A DNA stretch of 64,000 nucleotides from Paenibacillus sp. sptzw28 (GTDB lineage Bacteria > Bacillota > Bacilli > Paenibacillales > Paenibacillaceae). The stretch covers positions 327,001-391,000 of the forward strand of contig NZ_CP080545.1 in NCBI RefSeq assembly GCF_019550795.1, given 5' to 3'. A program made the translations under genes and the position numbers. Below, one piece after another: positions 1 to 7,719 of this stretch; the stretch's first letter is position 1; each line of letters opens with the position of its first letter. The notes below the pieces were generated by a model that was not told where the DNA came from, did no database searches, and was given only the letters and a program-made list of their open reading frames with translations.

Positions 1-1
1 A

Positions 2-2851
2 AGCGCTTTAAATGTCGGACAGCCGTATTCGAGCGATCCTGATGTATATCGTCCCGCCGATCCCCGCAAGATCATGAAGAACGACGATGTCGTCAATAAT
101 CTGATCCATGATATCGGGGTCGATTACAAGTCAGCGTCCGCTATTTCCGCGGGGTATCCGGTCGATATGGACATTCGCCATAACGAGATCTTCTCGATCC
201 CTTACAGCGGCACCCATATCGGGTACGGCTGGGGCGCTCAGTTCAACCCGGTCACCCGGAACGTGCAGATCGAGAACAACCTGATTTACGATCTGCTCGG
301 CATGGGGCTGCGGGATGGAGGGGCGATCTACAGTCTCGGCACGACCGGTGCATCGGCTGCGGATCCGAACGTCGTCTCCGGCAACTATATTCGGAATCAG
401 ATGGAGGACAGCGCCGTCCTATACGCCGACGAAGGCTCTGCATATTGGAAGTACGAAAACAATGTAATCGACTTGAAGGATACGCCGCCGTGGCACGGTC
501 AGCAGAGGTGGGCACAGGTATGGTTGCCGACTATTCATGATCAATTTTTCAACAATAACTATACGACGCAATCCTACTATGTAAATAACGGCACGAATTC
601 CATCTTCGTGAATACGCATGTTGTACCTGATGCCAACTGGTCGGGCGAAGCGCTCGCGATCATCGATAACGCGGGCCTGCAGCCGGGATTTCGCGATGTC
701 GCATTGGGCGTTGTCCCCCGCGTATCCGCCGATCCGATTAATTTGGCCATCGGCGTCACCGGGACGGTCGTAGTCTATGGCCAAAGCGGAAAGGATCAAC
801 CTCTTGGACTAGGCTCCAGCACAGTCCATTACGCTTCCCGCAATCCAGCGGTTGCAGTCGTTGATGCGCAGGGTCATGTCACTGGGGTTAGTCGCGGCAG
901 TACCAAGCTGGATGTGAGCATTGTAAACGGCTCGGTGCTCAGACACCTGGCTCTTGACGTGTTCGTGGGTGACACGTTGTCGGATATCCGGCTGAGCGGG
1001 GAGGACGGTCATGTTCTGTTCGGAACGCAGGGGGAGACAAAGGAGCTTCAAGCCTACGGCAATACGCTCTTCGGCAACAAGGTTTCGCTCGGGCGCACCG
1101 AGTTCTTCTCCAGCAATCCGGAAGTCGCATCCGTTTCGGCAGACGGCTTGCTGACCGCTCATCATGCGGGTGCAACCGTTCTGACGATCAAAGGAGATTT
1201 TCTAGACAACACGAAGGAAGGCTACTACCTCTATAAGGTGGTCGATTCTTCAACAGCCGATGATTACGGGCTACGCTCCGAGATCGGCGATGCGGATTCC
1301 TGGACCGTCAATGCGACAGGGAGCGGGAATATCCAGCAAGGAACGGACAGCATCACCGTGGCGACCCCCGGGGGTTATTCCGTTTATTCGGGCCGAAAGT
1401 TCTTGAATGAACTGCTGGACTTCAATCTGAGAATCAACGGCGCGGGAAGCTGGTACGCGCTTTCGCTCGGCAACCCGAGCAGTCAAACGAGCTACACGAA
1501 CGGCAGCACGTATCTCGTCGCCATCGGAGCCGGGGGCATCGATCTGTACCGATTCAATAGCGGTCAACGGACGGTCATCTACGGTAACCTGCCCGGTTAT
1601 ACGAGTGTCGGAGGCGGGACAGTCCCTAATACGATGCTTCCTTACAATGAAACGCACCGGGTTCAGCTTGGAACGTTCCGGCAAGGGGACGGCGTCCGGA
1701 TAATTATGAAGGTAGAAGGAATCGAAGTATTCAATTTCCTCGATACCGACAAGACGAACGCTCTATCCGATGCGGGATATTTCGGATTGATTGCAAGAAG
1801 CGGCAGCATCACCTTAAGCAGGACGGACCATCAGCAGCCGGCAGTAGCGGGACTTGCGATAGACGGATTATCCGGCATTCAGGCGGGAGAAAGACGAACG
1901 GTCTCTGTAACGGTGGTCTATGAAAATGGGGATAATGGACCGCTCGCATCCGGCGTATCCTTCAGCAGCAGCGACGCCCGGGTCGCGGATGTGGACTCGA
2001 ATGGTAACGTGACAGCGCGCCTTCCCGGAACCGCGATCATCATTGCACGCTACGGCAGCGTGATCGGATCGTATCCTTTAACCGTGCAGGATACGATTCC
2101 GCCTGTTACCGTCGGAAAACTTACCCCGGCTGAACCGGACGGAGCGAACGGTTGGTACGTTCATCCGGTAACGGTCAATCTGCTCGCGACCGATCAAGGG
2201 GATGGAGTCGCAAGCACCGTGTACAGTCAGGATGGCGGAATCACATGGATCCAATATACAGGGGCTTTCACCGTTAGTCTGGACGGTCCATCCGAGTTGA
2301 AATATCGTTCGACGGATAAGGCCGGGAACGCGGAGGCTGTCGGAATGATTGCCTTCCGAATGGATTCCGCCGGACCGAAGCTCGAAGTGGCCGGGGTTGA
2401 AGAAGACGGCAGCTACGAAGACGCAGGGAACTTGCAGCTACAGGTTCATGTCATCGATGCTCAATCGGGAGTCGATGACGCGCAAACCTCGATTGTGTTG
2501 GACGGAAAACCGTACCCGAACGGCTCGATCGCTTCGCTCTATTCGTTACCGCTCGGAGCTCATACTCTCACCGTAACTGCCGTCGACTTGGCGGGGAATC
2601 GAAGTGTCAAGACGATCCATTTTCAGACTGTGACCAGTATTCAATCCTTGCAAGATTTGGTTCAACGCTTTACCCAAAGCAACTTGATCGACAACGCCGG
2701 ACTGGCGAATAGCCTGATGTCCAAAATTAAGAACGGCAATTTGCAAAGCTTTGTTCGTGAAGTGCAGGCCCAGAGCGGCAAGCACATTACGGCGGAAGCG
2801 GCTCAATATTTAATCAGAGACGCACAAGCACTTATTTTACAAATCAAATGA
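2..2851 (+). CDS. Secreted right-handed beta-helix protein with Big2-like and FIMAH-like modules (5' end outside window)
   Basis: The reading frame is open from the first bases of the window, so the N-terminus lies upstream. The first ~230 residues have the Asn-rich IxNNxI pattern of parallel beta-helix/pectate-lyase-like proteins (e.g. IENNLIYD, GNYIRNQ). Next come two Big2-like Ig modules with the 'SSNPEVASVSADG' type signature, a concanavalin-like stretch, a third Big2 module, an OmpL47/chitobiase-type Ig module ending 'YRSTDKAGNAE', and another Ig-like module. The last ~65 residues form a helical FIMAH-like domain (LQDLVQRF...AAQYLIRDAQALI). The family suggests a cell-surface or secreted carbohydrate-active protein. 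The substrate cannot be told because the N-terminal half of the helix is missing. A weak hairpin follows the stop. Confidence 0.85.
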   Translation, partial: SALNVGQPYSSDPDVYRPADPRKIMKNDDVVNNLIHDIGVDYKSASAISAGYPVDMDIRHNEIFSIPYSGTHIGYGWGAQFNPVTRNVQIENNLIYDLLGMGLRDGGAIYSLGTTGASAADPNVVSGNYIRNQMEDSAVLYADEGSAYWKYENNVIDLKDTPPWHGQQRWAQVWLPTIHDQFFNNNYTTQSYYVNNGTNSIFVNTHVVPDANWSGEALAIIDNAGLQPGFRDVALGVVPRVSADPINLAIGVTGTVVVYGQSGKDQPLGLGSSTVHYASRNPAVAVVDAQGHVTGVSRGSTKLDVSIVNGSVLRHLALDVFVGDTLSDIRLSGEDGHVLFGTQGETKELQAYGNTLFGNKVSLGRTEFFSSNPEVASVSADGLLTAHHAGATVLTIKGDFLDNTKEGYYLYKVVDSSTADDYGLRSEIGDADSWTVNATGSGNIQQGTDSITVATPGGYSVYSGRKFLNELLDFNLRINGAGSWYALSLGNPSSQTSYTNGSTYLVAIGAGGIDLYRFNSGQRTVIYGNLPGYTSVGGGTVPNTMLPYNETHRVQLGTFRQGDGVRIIMKVEGIEVFNFLDTDKTNALSDAGYFGLIARSGSITLSRTDHQQPAVAGLAIDGLSGIQAGERRTVSVTVVYENGDNGPLASGVSFSSSDARVADVDSNGNVTARLPGTAIIIARYGSVIGSYPLTVQDTIPPVTVGKLTPAEPDGANGWYVHPVTVNLLATDQGDGVASTVYSQDGGITWIQYTGAFTVSLDGPSELKYRSTDKAGNAEAVGMIAFRMDSAGPKLEVAGVEEDGSYEDAGNLQLQVHVIDAQSGVDDAQTSIVLDGKPYPNGSIASLYSLPLGAHTLTVTAVDLAGNRSVKTIHFQTVTSIQSLQDLVQRFTQSNLIDNAGLANSLMSKIKNGNLQSFVREVQAQSGKHITAEAAQYLIRDAQALILQIK

Positions 2852-2859
2852 TTGTATCT

Positions 2860-2890
2860 AAGACACGCTCATGATGCAGGGTGTCTTTCG
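2860..2890 (+). terminator. Weak hairpin after the beta-helix gene
   Basis: AAGACAC (2860-2866) pairs with GTGTCTT (2881-2887) nine bases after the TGA and is followed by TCGTT. The stem is short and the U-tract poor, so this is only a plausible intrinsic terminator. Confidence 0.4.
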
Positions 2891-3286
2891 TTCCCCTTCA
2901 TACTTGAAATGCTCAAACGAAAAGGTATACGTCATTTTGCTAGTGGCTCTTATAAAATATTTACATTTTGAAGATTAACAGGTAAGAATTTTGGTTGACT
3001 CGTAGGGCACCTTTTGCAGGTGCCCTACGGCTGTAGAAAAACAATTTGGGAGAGGGTTTACCTATAGAACTCCGCGGTGCAAATGTTTCGCTTTATTTAT
3101 GGTACGGTGAACCGTATCATAAGTAGGTCGAAAAATTTGATGTGGGGTAGTACAGGGAGTGTTGAAGTGGCCCTTGAGACATTTGGTTTTAGGAGGTTCA
3201 TATGAGTAAGAACTGACAAATAGCCCCACCACTTTCCAAAAAGTGATATGATATTGAGGGGCACAGAGTCATGAGTATGGATAAGA
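2891..3286. other. Gene-poor stretch with a strong stem-loop and an orphan start site
   Basis: No gene is supported here. CGTAGGGCACC (3001-3011) and GGTGCCCTACG (3019-3029) form a perfect 11-bp stem with a 7-base loop but no T-run on either side. At about 3192-3215 a consensus AGGAGG precedes an ATG whose frame stops after four codons. It looks like the surviving start of a gene destroyed by rearrangement next to the truncated insertion sequence. Repeat copy A lies at 3101-3140. Confidence 0.5.
3101..3140 (+). repeat. Accessory-region repeat, copy A
   Basis: It shares the core 'ACGGTGAACCGTATCA' with copy B, and the following AAGT and GAAAAATTTGA blocks with B and more loosely with C and D. 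It contains the inverted pair TACGGT/ACCGTA. It lies about 150 bp left of the truncated end of the insertion sequence. Confidence 0.6.
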
Positions 3287-3537
3287 ATGACGGAATGCGC
3301 TTGCTCCTCTTTCAGAAGTTCAATGATTTTATCGGTGTCATATCCACGATCCGCCAGGACGTTTTTCTCTTGAATGTCTTCGGATTGCAAGATCTCATAT
3401 CCCGTCACACAATCATTGATGTTGCCTGCGGTTACTTCAAAGCGCAACGGGTTGCCCAAGCTGTCGACAAGCGCATGGATCTTGCTGGTTAAGCCTCCGC
3501 GCGATCGACCGATGGCTTGGAATTGCTGCCCCCTTTT
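3287..3537 (-). pseudogene. IS5/IS427-type transposase, second frame (OrfB), truncated
   Basis: From the slippery run at 3537-3529 the -1 frame reads RSRGGLTSKIHALVDSLGNPLRF and then VLADRGYD, which holds the second catalytic aspartate. After 'LLKEEQAHSVI' the sequence no longer resembles a transposase. The expected PPR-x-NR block, the catalytic glutamate region and the C-terminal 'FRRI...ARNF' helix are missing. The frame continues by chance to 3097. It is a decayed fragment rather than a functional gene. Confidence 0.75.
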
Positions 3538-3863
3538 GCCCCCGCGCCGTGTTGATGAACACGGACAATGGTGGCATCAATCATGACACTTTCATCATCA
3601 GGCTCGGCCGATAATACAGCCAACATGCGATCGAAAATACCGGATTTTCCCCACCGGCGGAAACGGCTGTAGACGCTGCTCCATGAGCCGTAGTATTCGG
3701 GCAAGTCTCGCCATGGCGCGCCGGAGCGAAGGACCCAAAGCATGGTGTTGAACATTTTTCGATTATCGATAGCGGGGCGTCCGCCTTGAGGTTTTCTCTC
3801 TGGTGGCAACAAGTATTTAATGATTTCCCATTGGTCGTCTCGTATCTCGTATCGTCTTCTCAT
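3489..3863 (-). CDS. IS5/IS427-type transposase, first frame (OrfA)
   Basis: This 124-residue protein begins MRRRYEIRDDQW and contains the DUF4096-like N-terminal region (LRSGAPWRDLPEYYG, SSVYSRFRRW) of IS5-family transposases. The first catalytic aspartate lies in 'VMIDATIVRVHQH'. In intact IS427 relatives a -1 ribosomal frameshift joins this frame to OrfB. The run AAAAGGGGG lies on the coding strand at 3537-3529 near the end of the frame, and reading on in the -1 frame from there yields the conserved QAIGRSRGGLTSKIHALVD segment. The partner frame is truncated, so no active transposase is expected. Confidence 0.8.
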   Translation of the reverse strand: MRRRYEIRDDQWEIIKYLLPPERKPQGGRPAIDNRKMFNTMLWVLRSGAPWRDLPEYYGSWSSVYSRFRRWGKSGIFDRMLAVLSAEPDDESVMIDATIVRVHQHGAGAKGGSNSKPSVDRAEA

Positions 3864-3916
3864 AGGTTAAATTTACCAGTTTATTAACTGTTTTGATAGT
3901 TTGCATACACACCCTA

Positions 3917-4063
3917 GGTAAGTCTAACTACGGTACTAAACTACCTTGTGCTGGGAACATCTCAGTAATAATAAAAGAAGGTAACCTTGAGTTGTATCCA
4001 AGTCAATCAGACCATGAAGCAATAATTAAACAACATTCTCATCCATTATGTAAGACTCGTTAG
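3917..4063 (+). pseudogene. C-terminal remnant of an unknown gene cut by the insertion sequence
   Basis: Directly after the IS end an open frame of 48 codons runs to TAG at 4061-4063 and is followed by a strong intrinsic terminator. The peptide (GKSNYGTKLPCAGNISVIIK... ending HSHPLCKTR) has no start codon or ribosome binding site of its own. Its position between the IS end and a terminator suggests the tail of a gene whose 5' part was lost. I do not recognise the family. The assignment rests on context, not similarity. Confidence 0.4.
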
Positions 4064-4083
4064 AACAGTCTAACGAGTTTTTT
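4055..4083 (+). terminator. Intrinsic terminator
   Basis: ACTCGTTAGA (4055-4064) and TCTAACGAGT (4069-4078) form a perfect 10-bp stem with a 4-base loop followed by T5. This is a textbook rho-independent terminator on the + strand, overlapping the stop codon of the gene remnant. Confidence 0.9.
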
Positions 4084-4341
4084 CGCCTTAGAGATGATAC
4101 GGTGAACCGTATCACAAGTGATGGTAAAGGAAAAATTTGAATTAATAATTCCGTTCATGATGATTGAGGGATTGTAACCTAAATGAAACAGTAAAAACCC
4201 TAGTGACGGGGACAACAATAATAAAAAGATACGATTTAGCACGAAGCATTCGAACGGCGAGGAAAAAGTCAGAGCCGTCAACGTACGGGTTCGTTCCTGC
4301 TTGGGCATCAGTGGTGCTGTCTCTTGATGATCCTCATTCAT
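4060..4341 (-). pseudogene. Possible gene start remnant with strong ribosome binding site
   Basis: On the minus strand a consensus AGGAGG sits five bases before the ATG of a 93-codon frame. The first ~32 residues (MNEDHQETAPLMPKQERTRT...) look protein-like. The rest is low-complexity hydrophobic sequence that runs into the opposite-strand terminator and repeat copy B. A hairpin GACCCC/GGGGTC (about 4367-4386) lies upstream. It is best read as the 5' end of a gene fused to unrelated DNA. No family was recognised. Confidence 0.25.
4096..4140 (+). repeat. Accessory-region repeat, copy B
   Basis: The perfect inverted repeat GATACGGT-GA-ACCGTATC is followed by ACAAGTGATGG and AAAAATTTGA. It is nearly identical in its core to copy A. 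Together with copy C it brackets the phosphotransferase gene. Confidence 0.6.
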
Positions 4342-4484
4342 ACATCCCTCCTAAAAATGAAAATGACCCCTCGAAAAAGGGGTCTTGGTGCTGGGTCAAA
4401 AATATGATGTATGTAAGATATTGGATTTGATTCGGTTTTCAGAGAAACAAATCGGAAGAATCGCTCCAAAACAGGAGGTTACAT

Positions 4485-5366
4485 ATGAGTTCTATTCTAA
4501 AAGTTATAGAAAAGCTAAAGTTGAACGTCTTGAGTGTTGAAGATGTTCCAGAGTCATTTAGTTCTGATGTATACAAACTTACTCTTGCCAGTGGAGAAAA
4601 CGTTTTTGTAAAAATTCCATTTAACAAGGATAAACTATTCCGTGAATTTCAGATGCTTGAAACATTAAAGGGTATAATACCTGTTCCTAAGGTATTGGAC
4701 ATTTGGTACGGGGATGAAAGTACTACTGGAGCATTGCTTCTTACAGCAATTCAAGGTATGCCTTGTACAGGAGACATTGATGAGAAACTCTCTTTTCAAA
4801 TTGGCGTGTATCATGCTATGCTCCATGAGGTTAAAACTCCTGGGTATGGTTATCATGTAACCGATGGTTTTAAGTTACTTGACCAAAATAATTGGAGATT
4901 ACATATCAAAAGTAATTTTGAAAAGTGGAAAGAGCCATGCAAAGAGATTCTCGACTCAAATTTGTATGAAAGATGTATTCTTCACTTTGATGGAGTTTTC
5001 TCTGCTTTACCGGATCCTGACGGACCATGCATTGTTCACATGGATTTTAGACCAGGTAATATATTGGTGAATGGTAACGAGGTTGCTGGCATTATTGATT
5101 TCGAGAGTGCCCGTGGTGGATCGTCGGAAATAGATTTTACAAAAGTCAATCGATATATTTGGGAAGTCAATCCGAGAACAAAGATACCGTTCATTGAAGG
5201 TTATCAATCGATTCGACCTATGTTGGCTCTGGAAAGAGTGCTGCCATTTTATGATATTTACGATGCTTTCAGCGCAGTTGTTTGGTGTAAAAACAGAGGA
5301 ATTGAAAAAAATCAAACGTTCCTTCAGGAAAATATTCATATTTTAAGGAATTCGGTGGGATATTGA
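4485..5366 (+). CDS. Aminoglycoside phosphotransferase (APH) family kinase
   Basis: This 293-residue soluble protein has the APH/ChoK kinase fold. The catalytic loop 'HMDFRPGNILV' supplies H185, D187 and N192, the DFG-like metal site is 'IIDFESARGG' (D205), and the ATP-binding lysine is probably in 'VFVKIPF'. AGGAGG six bases before the ATG fixes the start. The substrate cannot be inferred. Relatives include antibiotic phosphotransferases and small-metabolite kinases, so resistance should not be assumed. The gene is clearly more AT-rich than the genes beyond the accessory stretch, has its own terminator, and lies between repeat copies B and C, which suggests recent acquisition. Confidence 0.85.
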   Translation: MSSILKVIEKLKLNVLSVEDVPESFSSDVYKLTLASGENVFVKIPFNKDKLFREFQMLETLKGIIPVPKVLDIWYGDESTTGALLLTAIQGMPCTGDIDEKLSFQIGVYHAMLHEVKTPGYGYHVTDGFKLLDQNNWRLHIKSNFEKWKEPCKEILDSNLYERCILHFDGVFSALPDPDGPCIVHMDFRPGNILVNGNEVAGIIDFESARGGSSEIDFTKVNRYIWEVNPRTKIPFIEGYQSIRPMLALERVLPFYDIYDAFSAVVWCKNRGIEKNQTFLQENIHILRNSVGY

Positions 5367-5392
5367 GTATAGTTGTTTAGATTTGATTGGGC

Positions 5393-5418
5393 AGGCCATC
5401 CCACAAAGGATGGCCTTT
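5393..5418 (+). terminator. Intrinsic terminator of the phosphotransferase gene
   Basis: AGGCCATCC (5393-5401) pairs perfectly with GGATGGCCT (5408-5416) around a 6-base loop and is followed by TTTAA. Confidence 0.8.
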
Positions 5419-5421
5419 AAA

Positions 5422-5478
5422 CTTGCCGTTACAGATAGCGCGGAGAACCATACCACAAGTAACGGCAAGTTTTTGAGG
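5422..5478 (+). repeat. Accessory-region repeat, copy C
   Basis: The arms CTTGCCGTTAC (5422-5432) and GTAACGGCAAG (5459-5469) form an 11-bp perfect inverted repeat around the conserved centre 'GCGCGGAGAACCATACCA'. Copy D matches it over almost its whole length. It lies between the phosphotransferase terminator and the 3' end of the oxidoreductase gene. Confidence 0.65.
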
Positions 5479-5497
5479 GATACGTCACGGCTCTACT

Positions 5498-6460
5498 TTA
5501 GAATGTAATAATCACGTTACCTTTTTTACGTTCGGTCTCTACATATTTTTGGGCATCCGGCAGGAGTTTCAGAGGATATCGACGATCAATCACGGCGTTC
5601 AGAGTTCCATTTTTTGCGAGTTCCATGAGAAACGCCAAATTTGCTTTGTTTTGCATAAGGCCGGCTGTTGCGAAGACTGCCCGTTTGCCTTTAAACAGGG
5701 AGGTCCACATCATCTGTATAACGATAGACAGCTTGGGTACGGTAGTCAGATAAATTCCCTTGGCTGTGAGTACACGCTTGCATGTTGTGAAGGAGCGTTT
5801 TCCTACAGCATCAAATACGACATCATAAGCTTTTTCCGTCTTCGTGAAATCCTCCTGGGTATAATCAATAATGAAATCTGCGCCTGCTTTTCTTACCAGA
5901 CCAACGTTACCGGCAGAACAAACACCTGTTACTTCAGCGTCATAGAATTTGGCTAATTGCACAGCGTAGATGCCGACAGCTCCCGAGGCGCCATTAATCA
6001 GCACCTTTTGTCCCTTCCGCAACTTTGCCTTGTCTCTTAGAAACGTCAATGCGGTGGCCCCCCCGTCACAGATGCCGACGGCTTCTTCAAAAGTGATGTT
6101 ATCCGGTATAACTACAAGGGGGCTCTCTTCGGAAAGACACTTATATTCGGCATATGCACCGAAGTTTTTGATGCTCATCCCCAGAACACGATCCCCGGCT
6201 TTAATATGCTTCACTTCTTTGCCGACCGCTTCGACCTCTCCGGCTAATTCGCATCCTCCAACGGCAAATTTCGGTCTGGAAAGTCCGTAGATCAATTTAA
6301 TTATTAGCGGTTCGCCCTTGCGAAAAGCGCAGTCTGACGGACCTACTGCGGCAGCTTGGATACGAATGAGAACCTCCTTGTTTCCAGGTGACGGTTTCGG
6401 GATTTCTTGTGGGACGATCACTTCCGGTGGACCATAAGAGATTTGTACCATAGCTTTCAT
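5498..6460 (-). CDS. NAD(P)-dependent zinc-less MDR oxidoreductase (quinone reductase type)
   Basis: This 320-residue protein of the medium-chain dehydrogenase/reductase superfamily has an N-terminal GroES-like domain (MKAMVQISYGPPEV...GCELAGEVEAVGKEV). The Rossmann domain carries the nucleotide motif 'INGASGAVGIYAVQLAKF' and the C-terminal family signature ends 'KYVETERKKGNVIITF'. The catalytic zinc-site cysteine/histidine pattern is missing, as in quinone oxidoreductases. AGGAGGGG precedes the ATG. It is transcribed away from a Crp/Fnr regulator whose start is 129 bp upstream, so that regulator probably controls it. A deleted relative of the same family is found at 25613-25887. The physiological substrate is unknown. 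Confidence 0.88.
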   Translation of the reverse strand: MKAMVQISYGPPEVIVPQEIPKPSPGNKEVLIRIQAAAVGPSDCAFRKGEPLIIKLIYGLSRPKFAVGGCELAGEVEAVGKEVKHIKAGDRVLGMSIKNFGAYAEYKCLSEESPLVVIPDNITFEEAVGICDGGATALTFLRDKAKLRKGQKVLINGASGAVGIYAVQLAKFYDAEVTGVCSAGNVGLVRKAGADFIIDYTQEDFTKTEKAYDVVFDAVGKRSFTTCKRVLTAKGIYLTTVPKLSIVIQMMWTSLFKGKRAVFATAGLMQNKANLAFLMELAKNGTLNAVIDRRYPLKLLPDAQKYVETERKKGNVIITF

Positions 6461-6589
6461 GAGTTTCCCCTCCTATTCTTTAGTGAGTTCTATATAAAAC
6501 ATACACTGCAATGGTCCTTTACAAAATGCTCCCTGAGGTTAGAAAATGGATGGGAGGAAGAACGGTAGAGAAGGAGATGAAGGAAAGCA

Positions 6590-7174
6590 ATGAAGGACAT
6601 TTTATACAAATATATGTCGAGATGGACTTCCCTAAACGAGGAAGATCAGCAAGTCATTATGGACGAGATTCGTATAGAACAATTTAAAAAGGGAACCGTT
6701 CTTTTTAAACAAGGAGATGCCCCTACAAAATGTTATTTCATTCTGAAAGGTTGCGTAAGACAGTATTCAATCGATGAAGAGGGAAGAGAGATTACATCCA
6801 ATTTCTACACCGAAGAGCAAGCTATCGCCATTTTCAATCATCACAAACCAGACAAGTTATCCGATTACACCTTCACGTGCGTTGAAGATGCGGTAATGGT
6901 CGTTGGCGACCCCGAAACGGAAAGGGACATGTACAGCAAATACCCTCAATTGGAGACGATGACCCGCATGATGATCGAGGAGAACTTGGGTCAGGTCCAG
7001 GAGGAATTCGCTGCTTTTATCGCTTCTTCGCCTGAAGAACGCTTCAAGACGTTGCAAATGAAACGCCCATCACTCATCGACCGGGTACCTCAACATCAAT
7101 TAGCCAGTTATCTCGGCATTACTCCGGAGTCACTAAGCAGAATTAAGAAGAGAACTCACCAAGACCCCCGCTGA
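6590..7174 (+). CDS. Crp/Fnr-family transcriptional regulator
   Basis: This 194-residue cytoplasmic regulator has a cNMP-binding beta-roll (residues ~20-115, 'GTVLFKQGDAPTKCYFILKG') and a C-terminal helix-turn-helix ('HQLASYLGITPESLSRIKKR'). The Arg/Ser cAMP-contact motif is not evident, so it probably senses another signal or acts without a ligand. The ATG follows an A/G-rich ribosome binding region. It is divergent from the oxidoreductase gene at 5498-6460, the classic arrangement for a local regulator of that gene. Confidence 0.87.
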   Translation: MKDILYKYMSRWTSLNEEDQQVIMDEIRIEQFKKGTVLFKQGDAPTKCYFILKGCVRQYSIDEEGREITSNFYTEEQAIAIFNHHKPDKLSDYTFTCVEDAVMVVGDPETERDMYSKYPQLETMTRMMIEENLGQVQEEFAAFIASSPEERFKTLQMKRPSLIDRVPQHQLASYLGITPESLSRIKKRTHQDPR

Positions 7175-7310
7175 TCAGATCACCCTATTCTTGGAATACC
7201 TTGCCTCCATAAATTAAAGTAATGATTATATTGTAACTAGGGGGATGCTTACGTGCATTGATTTAAGTCAAGAGACGAGCCTAAACCTGCGTATACAGGT
7301 GGAAACGAAA

Positions 7311-7369
7311 CTTTCCGTTACAAACAGCGCGGGGAACCTTACCATAAGTGACGGCGAAAAATTGGGGTG
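7311..7369 (+). repeat. Accessory-region repeat, copy D
   Basis: CCGTTAC pairs with GTGACGG around the conserved centre 'GCGCGGGGAACCTTACCA', followed by GAAAAATT. It aligns with copy C over about 58 bp with roughly three quarters of positions identical by eye. Confidence 0.65.
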
Positions 7370-7427
7370 AAGGCAAGGGTTAAGAAAGCTGTTGGATTAA
7401 TGGAGAGTTCTATAGCGATATGTTTGT

Positions 7428-7458
7428 CCCTCTAGAGATGGGCTCTAGGGGGATTTTT
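7428..7458 (+). terminator. Intrinsic terminator
   Basis: CCCTCTAGAG (7428-7437) pairs with CTCTAGGGGG (7443-7452, one G-T pair) around a short loop and is followed by ATTTTT. No intact gene ends just upstream, so it may end the long 3' UTR of the Crp-type gene or belong to a lost gene. Confidence 0.7.
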
Positions 7459-7719
7459 GTGCGACAAAATCGACAATGTTTTCCAGATTGGTGGTATGAT
7501 TATACTAATAGAGAGCTACGTTCCCATTAAGAAACTCGGATGATGTAGGACATTTGTCGAAATCATATTTAAGGGGGGCAGCGGTAATTCCAGGCCATCT
7601 CGTGGAAAGCGCAGCATCGATTGCATCAACGGTATTATAAACTCATCGTTCAGCGCGAAAAGCAAAAATGTGTAGCCGCAATATCAGTCGCTAGACTTAG
7701 GGGAGAAGGGGATGAGGAA

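Larger units (their letters stand above)
3287..3914 (-). mobile_element. Truncated IS5-family (IS427-like) insertion sequence
   Basis: The transposase-start end is intact. GGGTGTGTATGCAAACTATC read leftward from 3914 is a typical IS427-group terminal inverted repeat, and CTAG abuts it at 3914-3917. The transposase is encoded leftward in two overlapping frames. Homology to the family stops around 3287, just after the second catalytic Asp. The third catalytic residue and the other terminal repeat are absent, so the element should be unable to move on its own. The exact left boundary is estimated from loss of protein similarity. Confidence 0.8.
7175..7719. other. Intergenic stretch with repeat copy D and a terminator
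   Basis: No gene is supported between the Crp-type regulator and the serine hydrolase. The stretch holds repeat copy D (7311-7369), a terminator (7428-7458) and a ~160-bp leader before the hydrolase start. Confidence 0.6.

Noticed and set aside
3101..7369. Resemblance of the repeats to integron attC sites separating gene cassettes
   Set aside because: The arms do not contain the GTTRRRY core, gene orientations differ between segments, and no integron integrase is present.
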